Part shown: piece after piece, positions 55,092-62,369 of the stretch
How the letters are laid out: the number at the start of each line of letters is the position of its first letter
How positions within the stretch are numbered: the first letter of the stretch is position 1
Assembly: GCA_035362835.1 (NCBI GenBank)
Contig: DAOSDY010000001.1
Span: forward strand, 434,001-498,000
Direction of reading: 5' to 3'
Length of the DNA: 64,000 bases
DNA from: Melioribacteraceae bacterium
GTDB taxonomy: Bacteria; Bacteroidota; Ignavibacteria; Ignavibacteriales; Melioribacteraceae
Program-made: the position numbers and the translations under genes
Notes under the pieces: generated by a model
The model's database searches: none
Told to the model about the DNA's origin: nothing
The model's input: only the letters and a program-made list of their open reading frames with translations

Positions 55092-56330
55092 TTATTTAAT
55101 ACTTTTAATTTCGAGAGGAATTCCAACCTCATCCGATACTTCATTAAGGTAGGCTGTCCACTGCCGGGAGTCTACAACTCCGCCGTCCTTATCCCATGCA
55201 CCAACGCTTGCATATTTAAGCTCAAGCTGACCTTTCGGAAATAATAGACCGTAATTCGGTCCGTTATTAGGAGTGTCTTTGAGTGAAGCATCGTTCGGAA
55301 TACGGATCTCATCCGTCTTGTATTTTTTTGCCGTTATGATTGCGCGTCCGATCTGCCTGTTTAGTATTCCGGATTCTGTTACATCACGTGCAATTGCTGT
55401 TAGGTATTCCGGTTTAAAGCTGTAAAAGTAGTCTTCGTATATCTGGCGCATACCTGCACCGATTCTGATATCACCTGCTTTGCCTGGATATTTAGTAAGT
55501 CTGAACTCAATTGAAGTATACCTTTTCTTGGAAGCTATCGAATAAATAATTTCAAATTCGTAATTGCCCGAATCTGTCTGCCAGTCGGTAACAACAGTTT
55601 TTACAATCGCTCGCAACGGACCATTACTAAGAATCTTTGTTTCATATTTTGCATCGCGAGATATTTTTTTTGTTATTGCATAGCCATTGGTTGTCCAAGG
55701 TCTTTCTATTTTTCCATTTTGATCCTGAATAAATATAGAATGGAGAGCCATCGAATTTGCAGTCAATAAAAAATCGTGTCCGTATTCATCCGAGTAAATA
55801 TGCTGCGAATGAGGTTCCTTTCCGTAGAAATATTCAAGCGTTAAACGGCTGACCGTTTTACCGATCACATCCAGCTGAGCAGCTCCGTAGGTACAGTAAG
55901 ACATAAGTTCTGATTCCCAGGTTGGTTTAGTAACCACCCATGGTTCCCGAGGCTGTCTGTCAATTATTGCATTAACCGTTTTAACGAATGAAGGAGCTTT
56001 ATCCGAATCAGGGCCGAGTTCAATATTTAAATCCAGAGTTTTCTTCGCTCCGATATCGACCTGAGTAAATAATTGATCCCACTTACCATCCTCATTTATA
56101 TCGTCTAGCTGAAACGGCACAGACCACTCAACTCCGTTTTTCAAAACTTTAATTGACTTAACTGTCTGACCGTCATTAAAACCCAATCTATCTCTATTAA
56201 TTTCGACAGGCATTAAATATCTATCATAAGAAAGAGTATTCCGGAGTGTAACAACTATTTTATCTTTCGGATATACATTACTTACTGCAAAGATGAATGC
56301 AATAATCACAAGCATGCTTTTTTTAATCAT
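55092..56330 (-). CDS. Exported DUF4861-family protein
   Basis: The start is ATG 56330 (412 residues), supported by GGAG 5 nt upstream and a signal peptide (SMLVIIAFIFAVSNVYP). The sequence matches my recollection of DUF4861: VVTLRNTLSYDRYLMPVEI, VPFQLDDINEDGKWDQLF, DIGAKKTLDLNIEL, TYGAAQLDVIGKT, SQHIYSDEYGHDFL and YTSIEFRLTKYPGKAGDIRIG in shorter form, then NYGLLFPKGQ. The fold looks like a beta-sandwich of the kind seen in lyases and epimerases. Members often lie in pectin and ulvan loci, but I know of no firm activity. Its context between the GH28 and PL22-like genes makes a role on unsaturated or esterified oligogalacturonides likely. Confidence 0.72.
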   Translation of the reverse strand: MIKKSMLVIIAFIFAVSNVYPKDKIVVTLRNTLSYDRYLMPVEINRDRLGFNDGQTVKSIKVLKNGVEWSVPFQLDDINEDGKWDQLFTQVDIGAKKTLDLNIELGPDSDKAPSFVKTVNAIIDRQPREPWVVTKPTWESELMSYCTYGAAQLDVIGKTVSRLTLEYFYGKEPHSQHIYSDEYGHDFLLTANSMALHSIFIQDQNGKIERPWTTNGYAITKKISRDAKYETKILSNGPLRAIVKTVVTDWQTDSGNYEFEIIYSIASKKRYTSIEFRLTKYPGKAGDIRIGAGMRQIYEDYFYSFKPEYLTAIARDVTESGILNRQIGRAIITAKKYKTDEIRIPNDASLKDTPNNGPNYGLLFPKGQLELKYASVGAWDKDGGVVDSRQWTAYLNEVSDEVGIPLEIKSIK

Positions 56331-56341
56331 ATTGTCTCCTA

Positions 56342-56473
56342 TCATTTATTTACTTCGAATGAATCAAACAACTTTCCGGTAACCATATACGATTTATATT
56401 CAAGTTTATTGCCGTTGATCGAAATTGGTTGAACAAGAAGATATACTCGCATAAAAATATTTCCGTTTTTCAT
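56342..56473 (-). CDS. 43-residue small ORF in the pectin operon, unknown
   Basis: The ATG at 56473 lies 12 nt after the stop of the PL22-like gene, with GGA about 7 nt upstream. The ORF ends with TGA at 56342, overlapping an ATG (56345) that is in frame with DUF4861. The product (MKNGNIFMRVYLLVQP, then GKLFDSFEVNK) has no signal peptide or known motif. It may be a real small protein, a translational coupler, or the worn C-terminus of a lost gene. No homologue was recognised. Confidence 0.35.
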   Translation of the reverse strand: MKNGNIFMRVYLLVQPISINGNKLEYKSYMVTGKLFDSFEVNK

Positions 56474-56485
56474 CTATTATCCGTT

Positions 56486-57814
56486 TTAAATTAGTCTGGA
56501 GAGATCAACAACAAAAAGCTGGCGTTTGCCGTTATGCGCAGCCTGCAGACTCACCTTCTTGTAATCCCGGCTCCAAACCGGATGTCCGTCTAGTCTGAAT
56601 ACGTTATCCGAAAAATTTCCCTCCCATTTAATAGTGGGGAGAGTACAAACAATTTTTTCCTCTTCGGCTTTGAGATCAATCAACCTTAATGAAACATGTT
56701 TTTTATCGCCTGTAATTTTCTGAGCGTCAGTTATAAGGTATCGGCTATTCTCTTCGATACTTGGATGGCCGCCGCCCTGTATCTTTTCAGTAAGTACGAA
56801 GAATTCCGATCCGTCATATTTGAACTGAACAAACCTGTCTCTACCTTCTTCAAGTTTGAGATGTCTTATTAGATATTCGCCGTTTGGATGCCAGTTCGGA
56901 TGTCCTCCTCCAGCTCCCCAGACAGGATAATTCGGAGTAGTATAGAATATTTCTGTTCCGTCCGGTTTGAAAGTAATGTTAACCGGATTTCTCTCTTTTG
57001 CTTTATAAGGATCTTTGCCGAATAAGCAGCGGAGAACCTGATAAACTCTTGTACCCTGTCTATTGAATTTACTGTGCCAGAAGTAAAAGGTATAATCCTC
57101 AACCGGAGGTTTTTGCGGAAGAACTGATGCGGCGTCATGCAGACTAACGATAAGTTTCTTCTCATTTGTTTTCAGATCTGTCCGCCAAATACCCTCGGTC
57201 TTTGAAGCGCCAAGGGGTAATGTTTTATAGACACCTAATTTTTCCGGAGGAGCGCCGTACCCGAGCTGTGAGATATCGAATAATTCAAGAGGGAATCCGA
57301 CGTAGCAGGATTCATTGCAGGCTACTGAATACATTGGTCCGGCAAACGCTTTAGTCTCTCCAGTTGCTATATTAATCTGAACGCCTACAACAGTGTCGCC
57401 GATTTTATCATTGCAGTAGACATGTTCGTCGGAAGCTCCCCACTGAACATTTGTACCCGTCTGAAAACCCCAGCTTTTTGTCTTGTAAACTGATTTGATC
57501 GTATGGTTTTCAAGATCTATAATACATACCTCAGCGAGATCTCCCATAACAGGCATTCTATCCTGGAAAGGAAGCTTCGAAACCGCCATGTATTTTTGTG
57601 AAGGGCTGAACGGAGTGACGTCGAAATAAGTGTGAACAAAAATTCCATCGTCGGGCGTGACTCTTGTTACCGGTGCGAGAAATTTACTATCAATAATCTT
57701 TTCGAAAGGGACGTTTCTCTTTTTGCTCTGTGGAAAATTTATATTCCAAATTCCGGGTGCAATCATCATAGCCGCAAATCCGGCAGAGGTTTTCAAAAAA
57801 TCTTTTCTTTTCAT
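56486..57814 (-). CDS. Exported PL22-like beta-propeller (oligogalacturonate-lyase-like), copy 1
   Basis: A 442-residue protein with a KRKDFLKTSAGFAA signal that recalls Tat signals but lacks the arginine pair. Blades and landmarks: TPDDGIFVHTYFDVTPFSPS, KLPFQDRMPVMGDLAEV, KSWGFQTGTNVQWG, GGHPNWHPNGEYLI, GGGHPSIEENSRYL and RLDGHPVWSRDYKKVSLQ. Conserved histidines in FVHTYFD, GGHPNW, GGHPS and LDGHPVW would face the propeller axis and recall the metal site of PL22 lyases. Tandem duplicate of the gene at 57842, distant relative of 26785. Assignment to PL22 is an inference from the fold, the histidines and the cluster. Confidence 0.65.
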   Translation of the reverse strand: MKRKDFLKTSAGFAAMMIAPGIWNINFPQSKKRNVPFEKIIDSKFLAPVTRVTPDDGIFVHTYFDVTPFSPSQKYMAVSKLPFQDRMPVMGDLAEVCIIDLENHTIKSVYKTKSWGFQTGTNVQWGASDEHVYCNDKIGDTVVGVQINIATGETKAFAGPMYSVACNESCYVGFPLELFDISQLGYGAPPEKLGVYKTLPLGASKTEGIWRTDLKTNEKKLIVSLHDAASVLPQKPPVEDYTFYFWHSKFNRQGTRVYQVLRCLFGKDPYKAKERNPVNITFKPDGTEIFYTTPNYPVWGAGGGHPNWHPNGEYLIRHLKLEEGRDRFVQFKYDGSEFFVLTEKIQGGGHPSIEENSRYLITDAQKITGDKKHVSLRLIDLKAEEEKIVCTLPTIKWEGNFSDNVFRLDGHPVWSRDYKKVSLQAAHNGKRQLFVVDLSRLI

Positions 57815-57841
57815 TTACTCCTCAGCTTAATTTATGATACA

Positions 57842-59173
57842 TTAGATCAATTTTGACAAATCAATTACAAATAATTGACGGGCTCCATCGGGTGCAGCCT
57901 GCAGACAGACTTGCTTATAATCCCTGCTCCAGGTCGGATGACCATCGAGACGAAATACATTATCTGTAAATTTTTCTTCCCAATGAATAGTAGGAATTGT
58001 ACAGACTATCATTTCCTGATCTGCGTTTATATCGACAAGATGAAGTTTTACAAATTTGCCATTGTTCTCTCTCGGGTGAGAATCTGTTGCTAAAAATTTC
58101 TCTCTGCCCTCAATTGTTGGATGACCTCCACCTTTAACTTTAGTGCAGAGTTTTTTAAAATCTGTTCCGTCATACTTGAATGTAACAAAGTAATTTTTAT
58201 CATCATCAAACTTCAGAACCCGTACAATGTAATCACCGTTTGGAAGCCAATTAGGGTGACCGCCTCCATTACCGAAAACCGGACGGAAATCTGGCAGACA
58301 GAATTTTATATTACTTCCATCCGAATTGAAACTGATTGTAAGCGGATTTCTATCATTGGAATTGCCATTAAAATCATTATAAATACATCTTAAAACCTGA
58401 CAAATTCTTGTGCCTTGCTTATTGAATTTTGAATGCCAGAAATAATAAGTGTAGTCCGAACGCGGAGGCATCTCCGGTACAACAGCGGCGGCATCAGCAA
58501 GCGTTACGATCAGCTTTTTTGTATTCGTTTTAAGATCTGTCCGCCAGATGCCTTCATCTGTTGCAGCACCCTGCGGAAGTTTTTTTATTTTTGAATAATC
58601 CTCGGGAGGGGTTCCTAAACCAAGCTGAGTAGCACTCCATAAATCCTGCGGAAAACTCACGATACAGCTGTCGTCCGGCGCAACGTGATACATGGGACCT
58701 ACAAACGCTTTCACTTCGTTTGTTTCCAGATCGATTCTTACACCAACAGTCTCTCCTCCGATAACATCATTGCAGTATAGATACCTGTCGGTGCCGCCCC
58801 AGTTAACATTCGATGCAGTCTGAAATCCCCAGCTCTTTGTCTTATAAACTGTTTTTATTGTTTCCTTTTGCATGTCAATCACGCATATTTCACACAGGTC
58901 ACCGAATACAGGAAGGCGATCCTGAAATGGAATCTTTGTAGCAACCATGAATTTCTGAGACGGACTCCATGGACAGACATCATAGTATGTGTGGAGGTAG
59001 AGACCGTCATCAGGTGTTACTTTAAGTATGGGAGCGAGAGCATTATTAATTTTAACCTGTTTGAAAGAAAATTTTTTCTCCTTAGGCTCGGGAATCGCGA
59101 TCTTCCATATGGAAGGCATTACTGCTATTGCTGCGAAGCCCGCCGATGTTTTAATGAAATCTCTTCTTTGCAT
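57842..59173 (-). CDS. Exported PL22-like beta-propeller (oligogalacturonate-lyase-like), copy 2
   Basis: A 443-residue protein with a twin-arginine-type signal (QRRDFIKTSAGFAAIAVMPS). It is closely similar to the downstream copy at 56486 throughout: TPDDGLYLHTYYDVCPWSPS, KIPFQDRLPVFGDLCEI, KSWGFQTASNVNWGG, GGHPNWLPNGDYIV, GGGHPTIEGREKFL and RLDGHPTWSRDYKQV. All four conserved histidine positions are retained, while the signal differs (RR against RK). Possible role: final cleavage of digalacturonates in the periplasm. It begins 23 nt after the pectinesterase-like stop codon. Confidence 0.65.
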   Translation of the reverse strand: MQRRDFIKTSAGFAAIAVMPSIWKIAIPEPKEKKFSFKQVKINNALAPILKVTPDDGLYLHTYYDVCPWSPSQKFMVATKIPFQDRLPVFGDLCEICVIDMQKETIKTVYKTKSWGFQTASNVNWGGTDRYLYCNDVIGGETVGVRIDLETNEVKAFVGPMYHVAPDDSCIVSFPQDLWSATQLGLGTPPEDYSKIKKLPQGAATDEGIWRTDLKTNTKKLIVTLADAAAVVPEMPPRSDYTYYFWHSKFNKQGTRICQVLRCIYNDFNGNSNDRNPLTISFNSDGSNIKFCLPDFRPVFGNGGGHPNWLPNGDYIVRVLKFDDDKNYFVTFKYDGTDFKKLCTKVKGGGHPTIEGREKFLATDSHPRENNGKFVKLHLVDINADQEMIVCTIPTIHWEEKFTDNVFRLDGHPTWSRDYKQVCLQAAPDGARQLFVIDLSKLI

Positions 59174-59196
59174 TAGTCACCTTTGTTTGAAATAGA

Positions 59197-60303
59197 TTAT
59201 TTACGAAGATCCGATGTATTGATTCTCATAATGTTGTTTTCTGAAATATATTTTTCCGGATCCCATTTTCCCCCGAAGGTCCAGACTGCATTAATAATTT
59301 CTGGTGATGGGAGATATTTTGATTCTTTAAAATTATCCTGCATCCACGAATATTTTTGCCCTTCGCTTTTAACTCCGGAATAATAAACCCTGTGCCCCCA
59401 ATAAACATCCGGTTTAGATTGGTATATATTTTTATCAGACACTTTTGCTGATATAGCCGAGTTTACAATAATGAATTGAGAATCGTGAGAATACCGGCCT
59501 AATTTGAAGTTATCCACTCCGTCAAATCTGGAATTCACAATCACAAATTTCTTCTCTTTTGAAGCGCTGCCGTCATGCCATAAAGCAGCTGAGCCTCCTC
59601 TGCAGAAAAATTCCGAATCCGTAATAAAACAATCGCCGCGTGGACAAACGAAATCGGTCCAGCCCTCGAAATAAGTATTCTTAATAAAGTACATACCCGA
59701 TTCTTTATTCCAAGGACAAAAAGTATCGGCTCCATCAGCAATAATATTGCAGTCGAGCACAATTAGTCTATTGGAATCACCTTTGAGCATTAATGCATAC
59801 TGATGACCGTTCGGCTTTACTCTTGCCTCATAATTTTCGATATCACAATCAAGCTTCGGTAAAGGATCATTCTGATGAAGTGCACCCCAGTTATTTCTGA
59901 TTGTCAAATTTTTTAGAATTACATCGCTGGCATTTATGTTTACAACTGCAGGGAGAGGATCATCAGGATTATTCCTGCATTGCCATATCCATTTCTGCTC
60001 TGCATAAATTATACATGTCGCATCCCGGTCTTCACCAAGGAGCATAACTTTATCTTCGTCGATATTAATTTTTTCCCTGTAAATTCCCTTCTTAATAAAG
60101 ATTACGAAAATTGATTCATTGGGACCGGGTACTCGTTCCAGGGCTTCACTTATGGAAGTATCGTCTCCGGAGCCGTCGGCAGCCACCACCAAATTAATTT
60201 GCGGTGAATTCTGTTTCGCATCATTCCCTAATCCGGCATAATTTACCTTTAAGCAACAAATAAATAATAGAGCAAAAAATATTTTTTTAATATTATTTTT
60301 CAT
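59197..60303 (-). CDS. CE8-like pectinesterase, divergent
   Basis: The start is ATG 60303 (368 residues), which gives a signal peptide (IKKIFFALLFICCLKVNYA) and overlaps the upstream PL11-like gene by 11 bp; the frame open to 60462 lacks a signal. Family features of CE8 are present in altered form: VVAADGSGDDTSISEALERV, IFIKKGIYREKINI, DGADTFCPW (near 189; normally QDTL), GWTDFVCPRGDCFI (near 218; normally VDFIFG) and KLGRYS (near 269; normally LGRPW). The two aspartates and the arginine of the active site therefore seem retained, while the QDT glutamine is lost. It probably removes methyl (or other) esters from homogalacturonan. Confidence 0.75.
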   Translation of the reverse strand: MKNNIKKIFFALLFICCLKVNYAGLGNDAKQNSPQINLVVAADGSGDDTSISEALERVPGPNESIFVIFIKKGIYREKINIDEDKVMLLGEDRDATCIIYAEQKWIWQCRNNPDDPLPAVVNINASDVILKNLTIRNNWGALHQNDPLPKLDCDIENYEARVKPNGHQYALMLKGDSNRLIVLDCNIIADGADTFCPWNKESGMYFIKNTYFEGWTDFVCPRGDCFITDSEFFCRGGSAALWHDGSASKEKKFVIVNSRFDGVDNFKLGRYSHDSQFIIVNSAISAKVSDKNIYQSKPDVYWGHRVYYSGVKSEGQKYSWMQDNFKESKYLPSPEIINAVWTFGGKWDPEKYISENNIMRINTSDLRK

Positions 60304-62350
60304 TGTTCCAGCCGGGCAGCGAGACTGCCGTTGAATAATTTGAAAAATTATAGAGTGCGTGTCTCTTCGGTTTGTAAAGAGTTCCTGATTTCGGATTATC
60401 ATCCTGAGTATAAATCCAGATTTCCTGAGGATCCCATACAACAACCTCATCGCGGCAATCACCGGTTATATCCAGTACCGCGTAACACATATCGGGATGA
60501 CCGTCGGCCGGGAAAGTAACCACAGTCCGGCCCCAACCGTCAATCATGCCACCGAAGTTTGGATCAGCCGAGAGTACGAGGAACTCCTCATCTTTACCTG
60601 TCCAGTTTACCGGCATCATTGGGCTTCCCTGCTGGAACGGTTCGAAGTCATGGTAGATTTCCATATCAGAATTAATCATATGGACAATTCCCTGATTAGC
60701 CCAGAAATTCACAGTAACGGCTTCAAGTCCGGGATAATCATTTCTTAAATTTGCTACTGCCGGATTTTGAACGTGACCGATATAAGAGTGTTTCAGAATA
60801 TTTCCATTCATATCATAAAACACGAGACCTTCATCACTGGCAGCGTTCATAATCCTGTAAGTCTGATCATCCCTGAATTTTATAATTGAAACACCGTCTG
60901 CATGGTCTTTCAATTTTTTGTCGAGTGTAAAAATCTGCTTGCCGTCGTCATCATAAAGAGAATACCCGATTGCAATTTCATCTTTTCCGTCACCGTCATA
61001 ATCCCACGCGTAAGGATAGTGACCTGTATTGCACGATCCTCTCCACAGAAGTTCAAGCTTATCATTATATATATAGAAATTATCGTATCTGTCTTTGAGA
61101 AGAATGTCCTGCGGATAATCGAGCCCGCGAACATTGAGGATATAAATTGCGTCCCCGAGCATCCTTGGAGTGAGATTGCGCGGGGGTTTTGATTCGTTTA
61201 CCGGCGTAGAAATCTTTAATAATGTTTTACCCGTTGAACCTTCGGCAATCCGTAATTCCATATCCTTGCAGTAAAGTACTTCGTTTTTACCGTCGTGATT
61301 TATGTCGTAAATCTGGAAGGCTACATCGCTCGTTAAAATATCATTCCAGAGATCGGATCTGCCTACCTGCCAGAGTACTTTTCCATCCATGTTGACAGCT
61401 GTAAGACAACCTACTTCACTGTTGCGGTCTTTAGGACCATGATTAAGTACCTGTCCGATGAGTATATCAGTCTGTCCGTCACCGTCAAGATCACCGAATC
61501 TTAGACTGCGCGGAGCTCCGTACTCTAGGGTTTCAAATTTTTTCCAAAGTACCGGTTTTGGATTTTTATTTCTAAGCGCTGATACTTCATTTTCATATAT
61601 TGTCTTTCTCTTCTGATAATCATTATATGATTCTTCATCCGTAGTAACTTTCACAGAAAAATATTTTGTCGGGACGTCCGACATCAGCGCAATTTTGCCT
61701 TCACTGAAAGTGTTATCATCTGCTTCAAGTAAAGTACCGTTAACAAAACAAGCTTTTATGTGGGTTCCGTAAACTTCAACTTTAGCTCTGAGGATTTGGC
61801 CCTCATCATAATTAAATTTGGCTTCAGCAAGAATTGTCTGCGTAGATGAACGGTATGAATCGGCATGATTTACTTTTTTTAGAATCGCTCTGTCCTTTAT
61901 TACACCAAAAAAATAGTAGCATCTATCATTTTTATATCTGAAGATCACTCCGCTCTGCTCTTTCTTGGATTCAGGTTTGAATTCAACTTCTATAGTGTAG
62001 TTTTTCCAGAATGAGTCTCCGGCAACAAGGATGGGGTGAGTATAATCGACTTCTTTTTTATCTGAAGTATACGTCTGGTGCATAATGTGCTTGCCTTCTT
62101 CAACAATTAATCTCCATGCACGCTGAGAAGGATCACTTCTGAAACAGGAGACAATCCAATTGCCCTTCGGCTGAGTGGCTGAAATGTTATGGTATTCAGA
62201 CAAAGCACCTACAACATCACCTGAAATCATCTGCGGTTTTAGATTGCTGAAATCGTCGAAGAACAGAGTCTTATTTCCAGAATTCTCCTGCGCAGATAAT
62301 GGAATTAATGCAGTTATTAATAAAAGAATAATTACCATTTTGTTCTTCAT
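60293..62350 (-). CDS. PL11-like rhamnogalacturonan lyase candidate with LamG-type domain (paralogue)
   Basis: The start is ATG 62350 (685 residues): AAGGG lies about 7 nt upstream and the signal peptide (MVIILLLITALIPLSAQ) follows. It is similar end to end to the protein at 51373: LamG-like YTIEVEFKPESKKEQSGVIF, YFFGVIKDRAILK, IALMSDVPTKYFSV; calcium blades RFGDLDGDGQTDILIG, IYDINHDGKNEVLYCKD, AWDYDGDGKDEIAIGYSLYDDDG; and the ending VLDITGDCRDEVVVWDP, IWIYTQDDNP, NYSTAVSLPGW. The two copies lie 9 kb apart with other enzymes between, so duplication was followed by rearrangement or insertion. Substrate specificity of the two may differ. Confidence 0.72.
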   Translation of the reverse strand: MKNKMVIILLLITALIPLSAQENSGNKTLFFDDFSNLKPQMISGDVVGALSEYHNISATQPKGNWIVSCFRSDPSQRAWRLIVEEGKHIMHQTYTSDKKEVDYTHPILVAGDSFWKNYTIEVEFKPESKKEQSGVIFRYKNDRCYYFFGVIKDRAILKKVNHADSYRSSTQTILAEAKFNYDEGQILRAKVEVYGTHIKACFVNGTLLEADDNTFSEGKIALMSDVPTKYFSVKVTTDEESYNDYQKRKTIYENEVSALRNKNPKPVLWKKFETLEYGAPRSLRFGDLDGDGQTDILIGQVLNHGPKDRNSEVGCLTAVNMDGKVLWQVGRSDLWNDILTSDVAFQIYDINHDGKNEVLYCKDMELRIAEGSTGKTLLKISTPVNESKPPRNLTPRMLGDAIYILNVRGLDYPQDILLKDRYDNFYIYNDKLELLWRGSCNTGHYPYAWDYDGDGKDEIAIGYSLYDDDGKQIFTLDKKLKDHADGVSIIKFRDDQTYRIMNAASDEGLVFYDMNGNILKHSYIGHVQNPAVANLRNDYPGLEAVTVNFWANQGIVHMINSDMEIYHDFEPFQQGSPMMPVNWTGKDEEFLVLSADPNFGGMIDGWGRTVVTFPADGHPDMCYAVLDITGDCRDEVVVWDPQEIWIYTQDDNPKSGTLYKPKRHALYNFSNYSTAVSLPGWNNEK

Positions 62351-62369
62351 ACTGAATCCCTTATTTATA

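Noticed and set aside
59197..60462. Longer 421-codon version of the pectinesterase-like gene
   Set aside because: The extra 53 residues are read from the end of the PL11-like gene in another frame and lack a signal; the ATG at 60303 gives a normal signal peptide and short overlap.
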